Source: Cyclobacterium qasimii M12-11B | Lineage (GTDB): Bacteria; Bacteroidota; Bacteroidia; Cytophagales; Cyclobacteriaceae | Direction of reading: 5' to 3' | DNA: 64,000 bases | Assembly: GCF_000427295.1 (NCBI RefSeq) | Contig: NZ_ATNM01000197.1 | Span: forward strand, 124,001 to 188,000 | In this document: positions 18,427-28,400 of the stretch, piece by piece | How the letters are laid out: every line of letters starts with the position of its first letter | How positions within the stretch are numbered: position 1 is the stretch's first letter | Made by a program: the position numbers and the translations under genes | The notes under the pieces: model-generated | Told to the model about the DNA's origin: nothing | Seen by the model: only the letters and a program-made list of their open reading frames with translations | The model's database searches: none

Positions 18427-18956
18427 TATTTTTGACGTTTATTTAATTATTATTTTACGACTCTAAAACATTAAACCCGACAATAGCTTATGTAAGCAGA
18501 AGCACCATTAAACTAGCAAAAGGAAATAAGTAGGAAGTTTGTTGCTGAGAAACCCAATAAAAATAGTGTCTCAATTAACTGGTTTTAAAATAAAATGCAT
18601 CAATTTATCAAGGACAAATGATAGCTAAACCCCACGCAGAAATCCCATTAGGAGAGGTCTATTCATCCCTGAAATCATTTAAAAATTAGCCAATCATTAC
18701 TCGCTTACATAAGCATACAAAGGGATTGGGCAATATTAAAAACAAAACCCAATGGTATAAGCAATAAAAAAAGATAGGCTTGAGAAGGCATTCTTTAATT
18801 TTTGGCAACAATCCTGCAACATTCGCGATCTAAGCGCTTTGAACAACCATGCTTAAAATTATTTCAAATTTAGCTTCAAAAGCAAATAGAAATTGCAATG
18901 GTTATTGGTTAGCCCTTCCCCAATATGGGCTATAAAAAAAACTTCCAATAAGACAT
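18427..18956. other. Gene-free gap between the TonB receptor promoter and the rpsA terminator
   Basis: No convincing open frame. Two copies of a 12-base near-palindrome occur: GCTTATGTAAGC at 18486-18497 and GCTTACATAAGC (its reverse complement) at 18703-18714. Nothing else recognisable. Confidence 0.55.
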
Positions 18957-18960
18957 AAAA

Positions 18961-18992
18961 AAAGCACTAACCTTGGGTAAGGTTAGTGCTTT
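18961..18992 (-). terminator. Rho-independent terminator of rpsA
   Basis: A perfect 14-base stem AAAGCACTAACCTT / AAGGTTAGTGCTTT (18961-18974 and 18979-18992) with loop GGGT; on the minus strand it ends in a T run. It lies 25 bases after the rpsA stop. Confidence 0.9.
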
Positions 18993-19016
18993 CGGTATTA
19001 TATAAATAAGGGTGAA

Positions 19017-20798
19017 TTATTTCTTACCCTGATCCATTTTTTCTTTCAATGCAGACAGTGCATCCAAATCTCCTAGTGTAGATTTTTCAGCTCCAGCTCC
19101 ACTATCCGTGCTAGTTGCAGCTTTCTTCTTAGGACTAGCTTTCTTAGCAGCACCTGGTTTAGGCATTGCTTCTTCTTTGAAAGTAGCAGTATGAGAAAGT
19201 ACAATACGCTTGTCATCTTTAGAGAATTCAATCACAGTGAAATCAAGGCTTTCACCTGCTTCTGCTTGACTTCCGTCCTCTTTCTCAAGATTTTTGGTAG
19301 TTGCAAATCCTTCAAGACCGTAAGGTAATTCAAGGACAGCTCCTTTATCATTTTTAGAGATGATAGCACATTTGTGCTTAGATCCGATTGGGAACACATT
19401 TTCGAAAGTATCCCAAGGATTTTCTTCCAATTGTTTGTGTCCAAGAGCCAATCTTCTGCTATCAAGATCCAATTCTAAAACGATAACATCAAGTTCGTCA
19501 CTTACCTTCACAAATTCTGAAGGATGTTTGATCTTTTTAGTCCAAGACAAATCAGATACGTGAACCAAACCATCTATACCTTCTTCAAGCTCTAAGAATA
19601 GACCGAAGTTGGTAAGGTTTCTAACAATACCTTTATGTTTGGTACCGATAGCATATTTGGTAGACATTTCAGCCTTAGTCCAAGGATCTTCAGTAAGTTG
19701 CTTGATACCAAGAGACATCTTGCGCTCGTCTTTGTCAAGTGTAAGGATTACAGCTTCGATCTCATCACTAACTTTCACGAAGTCAGCTGGGTTTCTTAAG
19801 TGCTGTGACCATGACATTTCAGAAACGTGAATCAAACCTTCTACACCTGGTGCTAATTCAAGGAATGCACCGTAGTCAGCTACGTTTACAATTTTACCTG
19901 TAACTTTTGATCCAACTTCCAAAGTAGCAGATAAAGAATCCCAAGGATGAGCAGTCAATTGCTTCATACCCAAAGAAATTCTTTTCTTATCATCATCAAA
20001 ATCAAGTACTACTATCTGAACTTTGTCGTCAAGGTTAAGTACTTCTTCTGGATGATTAATACGACCCCAAGAGATGTCTGTAATGTGAAGTAAACCATCT
20101 ACACCACCCAAATCGATGAATACACCGAAGTTGGTCATGTTTTTGATAATACCTTCAAGTACTTGACCTTTTTCAAGGTTGTTAAGGATTTCAGCTTTTT
20201 GTTTCTCAAGATCTTTCTCGATCAAGACTTTATGTGAAACTACAACGTTATCGTTTGCGTGATTAATCTTAACCACTTTCACTTCCATCTTTTTACCTAC
20301 ATAGATATCAAAATCTCTGATAGGTTTAACATCGATTTGAGATCCTGGTAAGAAAGCTTCTACACCATAAATATCAACGATCAGTCCACCTTTGGTTCTT
20401 CTCTTAACTAAACCTTCGATAACATTGTCTTGTTCCAATGCTTCTTCAATGGTCTGCCAAGCTTTAACCATCTTGGCTTTCTTACGGGAAAGTACTAACT
20501 GTCCCAAGGAATTTTCCTGCTCTTCGATGAATAATTCAACTTCATCGCCGATTTTCAACCCCTCTATATCACGGAATTCGTTCAGTGGAACAAGTCCGTC
20601 TGATTTGAAACCAATGTTGATGATTACATCTTTATCATTAATACCTACTACAGTACCTGTGATAACTTCTTTTTCTGTAATCTCAGTAAGGGTATTGTCG
20701 TAAAGGTTTTCCATCTCAGCTCTCTCAGCTTTGGTGTAACCTTCTCCGAAACCCTTGGTCTCAAATTTTTCCCAATTAAAATCTTCTTGATTTGACAT
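19017..20798 (-). CDS. rpsA: 30S ribosomal protein S1
   Basis: A 593-residue protein built of six S1 (OB-fold RNA-binding) repeats from about residue 35 to 530. The central repeats are nearly regular, each closing with a DxxxRRLALGHKQL or DDKKRISLGMKQL type motif followed by xxPW. The C-terminal tail (about 545-593) is rich in Lys, Ala and Ser and likely disordered. S1 unfolds mRNA leaders on the 30S subunit; in Bacteroidota, where Shine-Dalgarno sequences are weak, it is expected to be important for initiation. Single-gene unit with a structured leader (20799-20900) and a strong terminator. Confidence 0.97.
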   Translation of the reverse strand: MSNQEDFNWEKFETKGFGEGYTKAERAEMENLYDNTLTEITEKEVITGTVVGINDKDVIINIGFKSDGLVPLNEFRDIEGLKIGDEVELFIEEQENSLGQLVLSRKKAKMVKAWQTIEEALEQDNVIEGLVKRRTKGGLIVDIYGVEAFLPGSQIDVKPIRDFDIYVGKKMEVKVVKINHANDNVVVSHKVLIEKDLEKQKAEILNNLEKGQVLEGIIKNMTNFGVFIDLGGVDGLLHITDISWGRINHPEEVLNLDDKVQIVVLDFDDDKKRISLGMKQLTAHPWDSLSATLEVGSKVTGKIVNVADYGAFLELAPGVEGLIHVSEMSWSQHLRNPADFVKVSDEIEAVILTLDKDERKMSLGIKQLTEDPWTKAEMSTKYAIGTKHKGIVRNLTNFGLFLELEEGIDGLVHVSDLSWTKKIKHPSEFVKVSDELDVIVLELDLDSRRLALGHKQLEENPWDTFENVFPIGSKHKCAIISKNDKGAVLELPYGLEGFATTKNLEKEDGSQAEAGESLDFTVIEFSKDDKRIVLSHTATFKEEAMPKPGAAKKASPKKKAATSTDSGAGAEKSTLGDLDALSALKEKMDQGKK

Positions 20799-20900
20799 AA
20801 TTAATAGATAACCCTGATTTTCAACAGCCTTAGGGTCGTCTGGCTGAGGTTTTTATAAATGATATCCTTTTGTTAAAAGGCCCATCCACTCGAATGGATT
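20799..20900 (-). promoter_or_regulatory. Structured rpsA mRNA leader with a candidate pseudoknot
   Basis: Reading the minus strand 5' to 3', the leader holds hairpin 1 (ATCCA 20888-20884 mirrored at 20899-20895), hairpin 2 (CCTTTT/AAAAGG, 20880-20866), then CAGCC (20846-20842) pairing with GGCTG (20829-20825). The loop of this stem contains ACCCT (20836-20832), which can pair with AGGGT (20815-20811), giving an H-type pseudoknot that ends 12 bases before the AUG. This would suit autoregulation by S1, which is known to bind pseudoknots. The pairing is seen in the sequence; the function is inferred. Confidence 0.5.
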
Positions 20901-20901
20901 G

Positions 20902-20909
20902 CAAATTTA
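20902..20909 (-). promoter_or_regulatory. Likely -7 element of the rpsA promoter
   Basis: TAAATTTG on the minus strand matches TAnnTTTG. The -33 region is weak (TTTC about 18 bases upstream). The implied start fits the beginning of the folded leader. Confidence 0.5.
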
Positions 20910-20981
20910 CGAATAATTTTAGGATTAGAAACTGTAAGCCAACAAAAGATCAAGATATTCAACCTATTTGGGCACTTTAGA

Positions 20982-21500
20982 TCATACCTGCTTTGTAGCA
21001 AGGAAAGGAATCCATTCTTCAGCATGGCGCTCAGCATATTCTGCCAGGAAATAAGATAAATTGGGCTTAAAAGGATAGGTCTTTAAAGCCATGCCTGCCT
21101 CTTCCGGGGTTTTATTCCCTTTGATTGTATTGCAACGATGGCAAGCAGTAATCAGGTTATTCCAGGATGTCTTGCCACCCTTGGACTTTGGAATGACATG
21201 ATCTAAGGTCAGATCTTTACTCGATCCACAATATTGACAGGTGTGATCATCCCGTTTAAAAAGATTGTTTCGATTCAATAAAACCCCCTTATGCGGTATG
21301 TTCTTATAATCATCGAGTCGAATAACGGCGGGGTAATCAAACACCTTATCTACAGTTCTTATTTGAAGGTCCTCATACTGAACCAATGCAGTGGCTTTGT
21401 CAAGATAAGTAAGAACAAATGCTTTATATACATTTACGACCCCAATGGGAGAATGATCCAGGTTCAATACAAGTACTTTTTTTTCCAAATATTCCTTCAT
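20982..21500 (-). CDS. HNH endonuclease family protein
   Basis: A 172-residue protein, taking the ATG at 21500 rather than an in-frame TTG one codon upstream. The N-terminal half (VLVLNLDHSPIGVVNVYKAF) is the usual lead of this Bacteroidota/cyanobacterial HNH family. The C-terminal HNH domain shows CQYCG, then DHVIPKSKGGKTSWNNLITACHRCN, with a zinc-binding CxxC pair on either side of the catalytic DH. The start overlaps the stop of the NlpC-like gene (TGATG), so it is the last gene of the tsaD operon. It belongs to a housekeeping HNH group; its target is unknown. Confidence 0.9.
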   Translation of the reverse strand: MKEYLEKKVLVLNLDHSPIGVVNVYKAFVLTYLDKATALVQYEDLQIRTVDKVFDYPAVIRLDDYKNIPHKGVLLNRNNLFKRDDHTCQYCGSSKDLTLDHVIPKSKGGKTSWNNLITACHRCNTIKGNKTPEEAGMALKTYPFKPNLSYFLAEYAERHAEEWIPFLATKQV

Positions 21501-22312
21501 CAATCCACAAGGTTTTTTATATGCATCAATTGAATAGATTCACTGAGTGCTGCATTGCTGGCCCATTTTTCTGGATCAAAAGCTCCTGTCTTTACTTTTT
21601 CTCTTACCCAAAGAATTTCACGTTCACCTTTATATAGGCCAGCTTGGAAAGGTACACCTTGATTAGCGCCAAATACTATAAGGTCCCCAGCTTGGATCTC
21701 TGACACCTCCCGATCCTTACCTATGTTTTTGAGAGCAGAAAGTTCATTGGGCAGGATCACTCCACTAATTTTAAAAATAAGATTTAGCCATGAAGATGCA
21801 TTCAGACCAAAAAGGCTCCTGCCACCAGGTAGAAATGGTGCATTCAGGAAGGTCAACGCAGTAGCAATGATTTCTGCCCTCGAGGCCTTTACTTCAAATG
21901 GATGACTTGTACCATTAAACTTGATAGATTCTTCCCACTCAAATATTTCATTTTGTCCCGCATGGATTTGACTGCCGGGGAGTAAAAGTAAGGTGTTGTC
22001 CTTTAAACGAATTTCACCAATTCCCTGGGAAACAACTTGCCGAGGTGACTGCACAAAAAAATCAAATTCATCTCTTGAAAGCGGGTGGTGTTGAGAAGCC
22101 ATAATCCAACCTGTGCCAGTCGATTCAACTCCTTCTATCTTCAACCATTGGTCATCCGAACCAATGTGCACAATATTGTACAACTCCCCAAAAAGCAATT
22201 GGGTACTTAACCCTGAACTGAGTAAAGGCTCCCTAAAAACACTGAGGAGCGACATCCTACAGATTCCGCACCCAGCATTAGAAGTCCATTCTTTGGAGGT
22301 CTCTTTTAGCAT
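21500..22312 (-). CDS. NlpC/P60-fold protein lacking catalytic residues, with SH3-like N-terminal domain
   Basis: A 270-residue protein. Residues about 14-75 form a bacterial SH3-like domain with [15 protein letters not shown] and [12 protein letters not shown], as in Bacteroidota C40 peptidases. Residues about 145-250 follow the NlpC/P60 pattern ([22 protein letters not shown]), but the expected DCSG, which carries the nucleophile Cys, reads NASS (Ala172), and the HVG histidine segment reads QAG (223-225). It is therefore probably a pseudoenzyme that binds rather than cuts peptidoglycan or peptide. No signal peptide is obvious. The start overlaps smpB by 35 bases; an internal ATG (residue 20) would avoid the overlap but cut the conserved GIC segment. 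Confidence 0.75.
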   Translation of the reverse strand: MLKETSKEWTSNAGCGICRMSLLSVFREPLLSSGLSTQLLFGELYNIVHIGSDDQWLKIEGVESTGTGWIMASQHHPLSRDEFDFFVQSPRQVVSQGIGEIRLKDNTLLLLPGSQIHAGQNEIFEWEESIKFNGTSHPFEVKASRAEIIATALTFLNAPFLPGGRSLFGLNASSWLNLIFKISGVILPNELSALKNIGKDREVSEIQAGDLIVFGANQGVPFQAGLYKGEREILWVREKVKTGAFDPEKWASNAALSESIQLMHIKNLVD

Positions 22313-22742
22313 CTTTTTCTTTTAGTGAATGTCGTTTATCATGCACTTTTTTACCTTTCCCTAAGGCTACTTCTATTTTAGCCAACCCATTGTCATTGAT
22401 ATAAACCCTTACCGGAACAATGGTAAGTCCCTTTTCTGCAAATTTGTTTTCCAGCTTTTTCAATTCTTTTTTCTGCAACAACAACTTGCGCTCCCTAACC
22501 GGGTCATGATTGAAATGAGCCGCTAAGGTATAAGGTGCAATATGCATTTGCTTAATGAATAGTTCATTGTCACGGAAAAAGCAAAATGCTTCGGTAAGGG
22601 AAACCTTACCCTCCCTTATCGATTTAATTTCTGTGCCTTTTAATACTAAACCGGCTTTGTATTTATCAATAAACTCAAATTCAAAACTTGCCTTTTTGTT
22701 TTTGATATTAATAATTTTCTCGAATTTATTCTTTTTAACCAT
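22278..22742 (-). CDS. smpB: SsrA-binding protein SmpB
   Basis: A 154-residue tmRNA-binding protein needed for trans-translation and ribosome rescue. Family hallmarks are [46 protein letters not shown] and the basic tail with [22 protein letters not shown] chose the ATG at 22742 (MVKKNKFEK) over one at 22751 because the family starts with a short Lys-rich N-terminus. It overlaps tsaD by eight bases and the NlpC-like gene by 35. Confidence 0.96.
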   Translation of the reverse strand: MVKKNKFEKIINIKNKKASFEFEFIDKYKAGLVLKGTEIKSIREGKVSLTEAFCFFRDNELFIKQMHIAPYTLAAHFNHDPVRERKLLLQKKELKKLENKFAEKGLTIVPVRVYINDNGLAKIEVALGKGKKVHDKRHSLKEKDAKRDLQRMDF

Positions 22743-23751
22743 GATTTCCAATTTTCAATTTTGCCAATGGGCTGACGTTCAAATCTGTAAACATTCCAGC
22801 TTGAAATTTAAAATGCGCTGCCATTGCCACCATTGCCGCATTGTCTGTACAGTATTCCAGTTTGGGAAGATAAACATTCCACTGGTATTTTTTCGCTTCC
22901 TCTAAAATGGTTTGCCGAAGACCTGAGTTCGCAGATACTCCTCCAGCAATGGCCACTTCTTTAATCCCCCTCTCTTTTGTAGCTTTTACCAGTTTTTGCA
23001 TCAACATCTTAATGAGTGTATGCTGCACTGAAGCACATATGTCTTCCAAATTGTTCTTTATAAAATCAGGTTCTCTCTTAATCCTATCTCTCAAAAAATA
23101 AAGTACTGCAGTTTTTATGCCACTAAAGGAAAAGGAAAGACCTTTCATCTCCGATAATGGAAAAGGAAACGCAAGTGGATTCCCTTTGGCTGCAAGTTTA
23201 TCTAAATGCGGCCCACCGGGATAAGGCAAACCTATAATTTTTGAGATTTTATCGAAAGCTTCGCCTACCGCATCATCCTGTGTTTCTCCTAAAACTTCCA
23301 TTTCCAATGGATTGTTTACCAATACGAGTTGGGTATGTCCCCCACTTACGGTAAGACAAATAAAAGGAAAGGTTGGTTTAGGGGAGTCTATAAAATGTGC
23401 CAAAACATGGGCTTCCATGTGATTCACTTCGATGATAGGTTTATCCAAAGCATAAGCGAAGGACTTCGCAAATGACACCCCTACCAAAAGTGCGCCCATT
23501 AATCCTGGGCCACGGGTAAAAGCCACCGCACTCAAATCACTTTTATTAATTCCTGAAGATTTTAAAGCTTCTGCCACTACTGGAATAAGATGCTGTTGAT
23601 GTGCTCTAGAAGCCAATTCTGGAACAACCCCACCATATTTCTCATGAACAGATTGCGTGGCGACAATATTATTAAGTATTTTGCCATCAGAAATCACTGA
23701 TGCTGACGTTTCATCACAAGAGGATTCTATTGCTAATATATTACAACTCAT
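22735..23751 (-). CDS. tsaD: tRNA N6-adenosine threonylcarbamoyltransferase TsaD
   Basis: A 338-residue Kae1/Qri7/TsaD family enzyme that transfers the threonylcarbamoyl group to A37 of ANN-decoding tRNAs. Motifs: [15 protein letters not shown] at the start, [12 protein letters not shown] (metal-binding histidines), [31 protein letters not shown] and [14 protein letters not shown]. The ATG at 23751 is the family start; a longer frame to 23826 would run into the divergent tamB start region. It leads an overlapping four-gene operon with smpB, the NlpC-like gene and the HNH gene. Confidence 0.96.
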   Translation of the reverse strand: MSCNILAIESSCDETSASVISDGKILNNIVATQSVHEKYGGVVPELASRAHQQHLIPVVAEALKSSGINKSDLSAVAFTRGPGLMGALLVGVSFAKSFAYALDKPIIEVNHMEAHVLAHFIDSPKPTFPFICLTVSGGHTQLVLVNNPLEMEVLGETQDDAVGEAFDKISKIIGLPYPGGPHLDKLAAKGNPLAFPFPLSEMKGLSFSFSGIKTAVLYFLRDRIKREPDFIKNNLEDICASVQHTLIKMLMQKLVKATKERGIKEVAIAGGVSANSGLRQTILEEAKKYQWNVYLPKLEYCTDNAAMVAMAAHFKFQAGMFTDLNVSPLAKLKIGNHG

Positions 23752-23824
23752 TTCGTGCCTGTTGGAAAATAAATCGAAAGTTAAGGAAATTTTGCTGAAT
23801 GCCCTTAGAAGGACGTTTAGGATC

Positions 23825-26800
23825 ATGAGCTATCTGCTCATTTTCTTGGTTACAATTACCTTATTGTTACAGATTCCTGTATTACAAACCTACTTGGCCG
23901 GTTTCGTAACCAACCATATTAGCAAAGAAACCGGGTACAGAACAGAAATAGGTCGCGTGAATATAAGGTGGTGGGATGCCATCAGCTTGCAAGAAGTAAC
24001 CATTAAAGATTTGCAAGACAGCTTGATGATGGATCTCGACGAGGTTTATATTGACTTTTCCATTAAGGGACTAATGGACAATGAACAGCCGGGCTTTGAT
24101 GAAATCAACCTTAATAATGGAAAAGTCCGGATCCTTACCCACCCTGATGGAGAAGGATTAAATATATCTGTATTTCTTTCCCGCGTACGGGAGATCTTCC
24201 TTCCTAAGAAAGAAAAAAATTCTCTAAAGGCTTCCACCTTCACAATTGGCAATGTCTCCCTGATAAAAACCTCTTTGGATATCGTGGACTATACCCTGCC
24301 TCCTTTCGATATAAAATTTGATTACAGCAATCTTCAATTTAGAGATTTGGTGGCAAGTGCTACAGACTTCTATGTCAGAAGGGACACGGTAGCATTTGAC
24401 CTAAAACACATGAAAGGAGTTGAGGCCAATTCAGGAATGGTTTTTCAACAACTACAGACCAATTTCACCTACTCCAGCACGGGTATGGAGTTCAAAGACC
24501 TCTACTTAAAATCCAATCAGACAGAAATAAAAAATTACCTCCAATTCAGGTTTGATTCTCCTACTGATCTAAGGGATTTCAATCGGAAGGTGGAAATTTT
24601 AGCCGAATTGGACGAGGCAGTTTTAGATATCAGAGACTTGGGGTATTTTTCTGACAACATCCCAGCCATTGATGATCGGCTATACCTCAGCGGTCAGGTC
24701 AACGGACGAGTCGATTCCATTTATTCCGATGAGCTTCTCTTGAGGTTTGGTGATAAAAGTGCTTTGTTTGGGAAATTCAATATTGAAGGATTGCCAAAAG
24801 TATCAGAAACTTATTTTGAGCTTTCATTGATCAATTCTACCTTGAGTCCCGACGACCTCTATCGGTATGTGACACCTCAGGCTAGAAAAGAACTGAACAA
24901 ATTTGGTATCATTCGCTTTAATTCTGACTTCGTTGGGCATCTTACTGATTTTACTGCTAAAGGTAATTTCCGAACGGGAATAGGCAGACTTAATGGAACC
25001 CTCAACTATTTAAAACAAGACGATAACCCAACCTATAAAGGGCAGTTAGAAGTGTCGAATCTAGACTTGGGCGTCTTGATGGAAGACCGGGAAAGTTTTC
25101 AAAAGACAAGTTTCAAAGGACAAATTAAAGGATCCGGGTTTAGTGTTTCATCTGCAATCATTGAGTTGGACGCTAATTTTAGCAAATTGGGCATCAACCA
25201 TTACGACTTCAAAAACATACAAACCAAAGCCACTTTTGCCAAGGACTTGTTTGAGGGTAAAATGACTGTCAATGACCCAAACCTGGTAATGGATGTTGAC
25301 GGCATGTTGGATTTAAGAAATAACAAGGATTCTGCAAATCTGGTCTTAGACCTGGATACGGCATTCTTAAATGAAATAAACCTTTCCAATCAAGCCATTT
25401 TCCTCAGTGGTAATTTCGAACTGGACACAAAGGGGGTTACCCTGGATGACATTGAAGGAGTTGCCAGATTTAGAGACGTACTTGTCAGCTATGATGGCCG
25501 TGATCTTTTTCTGGATTACTTCCTCTTTCAATCGCTTTTCACAGACAATTCCCGTGTTATTTCCTTGAACTCTGACCTCCTGGTGGCGGGTATCAGTGGC
25601 AATTATAAGGTGAAACAATTGGGCGAAGACCTGAAGGAATTATGGAAAAATTACTATGCCATTTTAACGAATAACTACTCAGGATCGAAGGTGGCCAAAA
25701 CCTCCCCAATCAATCCCTACCAAATCGATATCACCCTTGATCTAAGGGATGCGAACCCGATATTAAATTTGATCGATCCAATGCTGTTTATTTCAAACAA
25801 TACACAGGTGGAAGGCGCATTTTATCAAACGGAGCAAAATACGGTATTCAACTTTTACAGCGGAATAGACACCATATACTATGGCAATAATTATTTTATC
25901 GATAATAATATTGATTTGAATACTGCCAAATACAAGGACAGCAATGAGGTGCTCGCTTCTTTTTATGTATTGTCAAAAGAGATTCAGCTCAATTCAGGTT
26001 TCAACTTTCATAATTTATCTGTAGAAACGATATGGAACCAGTCCAAGTTGGACATTTCTTTCTACCTGGATCAGTTGCTTACGGAAAGCCATTTTGACAT
26101 TGGGGCAGAGATCAATTTATCACCCGATAACACCCTGATAAAATTCTCTCCATCAGAAATCAAACTGCTGGATGATTATTGGCAGTTCGAAGAAGGCAAC
26201 AGTATTAGCATTAAAGCTGATGAAACTCAGTTTGACAAATTAAAAATATTTCATAACAATGAATTCATAGCTGCTGATGGTAAGATCAATCACAATCCAC
26301 ACGACAAAATGGAGATCAACATCAATGAATTAAACCTGGATTTCCTCAACTCCTTTGGCCTCAAAGAATATGAAGGAACAGCCAACGGACATATACAATT
26401 GAAAGAGGGATGGAATAAAAAGGGAATGAAAGGTGCTATCTCCATTAGAGACATCTATATCAACCAATTCCTGGTAGGTGAAATTGAGGCCAATGCTTAC
26501 TATTCTGATGATGCAGTCAATCTATCTATTCAAAACATTCGTAACGGTGCAGAGGTAATTGATCTTTCAGGTGATTTGGGCAATACCGAAAGAGAAATGG
26601 CATTAAACGCCCGCTTTACTGATGCCCGACTTTCCGTAATTGAGCCATTTATAGCAGATTATTTAACTGACATAGATGGAAAGCTAAATGGGGATTTAAA
26701 GGTAGGAGGAACCATCACCCATCCCATTGTAGAAGGTTTAGGCAAATTAGACGGTGCTACTTTCAGGTTCAATTACCTCAATACGACCTACATGGTAGAT

Positions 26801-28360
26801 GGCAACATCATTTTCGAACCAAACGACATTAGTTTCAGGGGATTGGAATTAAGAGATGTCAATAACAATATTGCGGGACTAAGAGGAGGTATCACACATG
26901 ACAATTTTGATAATTTCATTCTAGACCTTACCGCTGAGATAAACAATTTTCAGGTGATGAATACCAGTGCATCTGACAATGATCTTTTCTTTGGAACAGC
27001 CTATGCTACGGGGGATATCAGTGTTTTTGGTGCAGCCAATAACCTTGATCTTACCGCAAATGCTACCTCCCAACCCAATACCAAAGTATTCATTCCTATA
27101 GGTGAATCCAATGGTCAGGCACAGGAAGATTTTATCAATATCATCAACCTGAGGGATACCACGCAAATACTTGAATTTAGCGAATCGATCGAAAGGCTTA
27201 CAATCAATAATCTCAGGATGAACCTGAACCTTGACATTACGCCGGATGCCTATGTCGAAATTCAAATTGACCCTAAAACAGGCGAGAATATTCAGGGTCA
27301 TGGGAAGGGTGTCTTCAATATGAATATTGATACACAAGGAAATTTCACCATGACCGGTAACTATGAGATAGTAGATGCCCTGTATAATTTCTCTTTGTAC
27401 AATGTAATCAACAAGAAATTCGTAATTGAACCAGGAGGAATTATCAACTGGTATGGAGACCCTTACCAAGGAGTGATGGATATTTCTGCTATCTATCAAG
27501 AAAACGTGTCACTGACATCCCTTCAAACGAATTCCAGCACCAGTGCGCTAGAAACCAGCCAAATTAAAAGACGGTTTCCGGTAAAGGTGATTATGGATCT
27601 TAACGGTGAATTATTGTCTCCTGACATATCTTTTGATTTTGACTTTTCGGAATTCCCTGAGGATAGCGAGTTACAAACCACCATTTCTGCTTTCAAAAAT
27701 AGAATCGCTAACGATGAACAGGAAAAGAACAGGCAGGTTTTCTCCCTGATAATGCTTAGAAGGTTTTCTCCAGAAGGACAGTTTAACAGCACCGGAATCG
27801 GTTTTTCTAACCTCAGCCAATTGATCTCTTCACAGCTCAATAACCTGATTGCACAGGTGGATGAAAACCTGGAAATAGATTTTGACCTGATGGGACTAGA
27901 TGAATCAGCACTGGAAACATTTCAAATTAGAGTGGCTTATACCTTCTTTGACGGCAGGTTGCGCGTGACCAGAGATGGTGGGTTTACCGATCTTCAGGGC
28001 AATGCTGACCTCAATACAATTGCGGGAGATTGGCAGGCCGAGTATCTTTTGACTGAGAATGGGCAATACCGTGTAAGGGTATACAATCGCAATAATTTCA
28101 ATACTCTAACGGCCCTAAACATTAATAACCGCGCTCCCAATACCTATGGCGTATCCATTTCCCAAAACCTGCTTTTCAGCTCACTTAAAGAGCTTTTTCA
28201 AAACTTTAAGAGAAGTAAACCGCTGTACATTAATGATTCTGATGAATACCTGAGAGGTGATTTCAACATCAACCTGGATGAGGTAGCTCCCGAATTGTTC
28301 AAGCCCGATCCAAGGGAAACCCCATCTATCATAAATATTATGGACAAAGAAAATCCTTGA
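23825..28360 (+). CDS. tamB: TamB-like translocation and assembly module protein (DUF490)
   Basis: A protein of about 1511 residues: an N-terminal membrane anchor (SYLLIFLVTITLLLQIPVLQ), a long beta-rich middle region of repeating N/D/G strands, and a C-terminal TamB domain (about residues 1040-1480) with FNYLNTTYMVDGNIIFEPNDI, GNYEIVDALYNFSLYNVINKKFVIEPGGIINWYGDP and a LRLRVTRDGG-like stretch. TamB bridges inner and outer membranes and assists outer-membrane assembly or lipid transport. The frame extends upstream to 23657 but that part is antisense to tsaD. ATG 23825 leaves no basic residues before the anchor; a TTG at 23792 would add LRRTF, so the start remains open. Confidence 0.9.
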   Translation: MSYLLIFLVTITLLLQIPVLQTYLAGFVTNHISKETGYRTEIGRVNIRWWDAISLQEVTIKDLQDSLMMDLDEVYIDFSIKGLMDNEQPGFDEINLNNGKVRILTHPDGEGLNISVFLSRVREIFLPKKEKNSLKASTFTIGNVSLIKTSLDIVDYTLPPFDIKFDYSNLQFRDLVASATDFYVRRDTVAFDLKHMKGVEANSGMVFQQLQTNFTYSSTGMEFKDLYLKSNQTEIKNYLQFRFDSPTDLRDFNRKVEILAELDEAVLDIRDLGYFSDNIPAIDDRLYLSGQVNGRVDSIYSDELLLRFGDKSALFGKFNIEGLPKVSETYFELSLINSTLSPDDLYRYVTPQARKELNKFGIIRFNSDFVGHLTDFTAKGNFRTGIGRLNGTLNYLKQDDNPTYKGQLEVSNLDLGVLMEDRESFQKTSFKGQIKGSGFSVSSAIIELDANFSKLGINHYDFKNIQTKATFAKDLFEGKMTVNDPNLVMDVDGMLDLRNNKDSANLVLDLDTAFLNEINLSNQAIFLSGNFELDTKGVTLDDIEGVARFRDVLVSYDGRDLFLDYFLFQSLFTDNSRVISLNSDLLVAGISGNYKVKQLGEDLKELWKNYYAILTNNYSGSKVAKTSPINPYQIDITLDLRDANPILNLIDPMLFISNNTQVEGAFYQTEQNTVFNFYSGIDTIYYGNNYFIDNNIDLNTAKYKDSNEVLASFYVLSKEIQLNSGFNFHNLSVETIWNQSKLDISFYLDQLLTESHFDIGAEINLSPDNTLIKFSPSEIKLLDDYWQFEEGNSISIKADETQFDKLKIFHNNEFIAADGKINHNPHDKMEININELNLDFLNSFGLKEYEGTANGHIQLKEGWNKKGMKGAISIRDIYINQFLVGEIEANAYYSDDAVNLSIQNIRNGAEVIDLSGDLGNTEREMALNARFTDARLSVIEPFIADYLTDIDGKLNGDLKVGGTITHPIVEGLGKLDGATFRFNYLNTTYMVDGNIIFEPNDISFRGLELRDVNNNIAGLRGGITHDNFDNFILDLTAEINNFQVMNTSASDNDLFFGTAYATGDISVFGAANNLDLTANATSQPNTKVFIPIGESNGQAQEDFINIINLRDTTQILEFSESIERLTINNLRMNLNLDITPDAYVEIQIDPKTGENIQGHGKGVFNMNIDTQGNFTMTGNYEIVDALYNFSLYNVINKKFVIEPGGIINWYGDPYQGVMDISAIYQENVSLTSLQTNSSTSALETSQIKRRFPVKVIMDLNGELLSPDISFDFDFSEFPEDSELQTTISAFKNRIANDEQEKNRQVFSLIMLRRFSPEGQFNSTGIGFSNLSQLISSQLNNLIAQVDENLEIDFDLMGLDESALETFQIRVAYTFFDGRLRVTRDGGFTDLQGNADLNTIAGDWQAEYLLTENGQYRVRVYNRNNFNTLTALNINNRAPNTYGVSISQNLLFSSLKELFQNFKRSKPLYINDSDEYLRGDFNINLDEVAPELFKPDPRETPSIINIMDKENP

Positions 28361-28400
28361 ATTCACTAAACAATCTCCGCTTTTTTTTGATTATTGTAGT

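Noticed and set aside
20982-21500. HNH protein as a mobile or phage nuclease
   Set aside because: It is embedded by overlapping codons in a housekeeping operon, and no integrase, intron or repeat surrounds it.
23657-23824. Upstream extension of the tamB frame
   Set aside because: It is antisense to the conserved start of tsaD and precedes the membrane anchor; the family begins at or near 23825.
26921-27499. Minus-strand open frame of 192 codons
   Set aside because: It is antisense to the conserved TamB domain and has no recognisable features.
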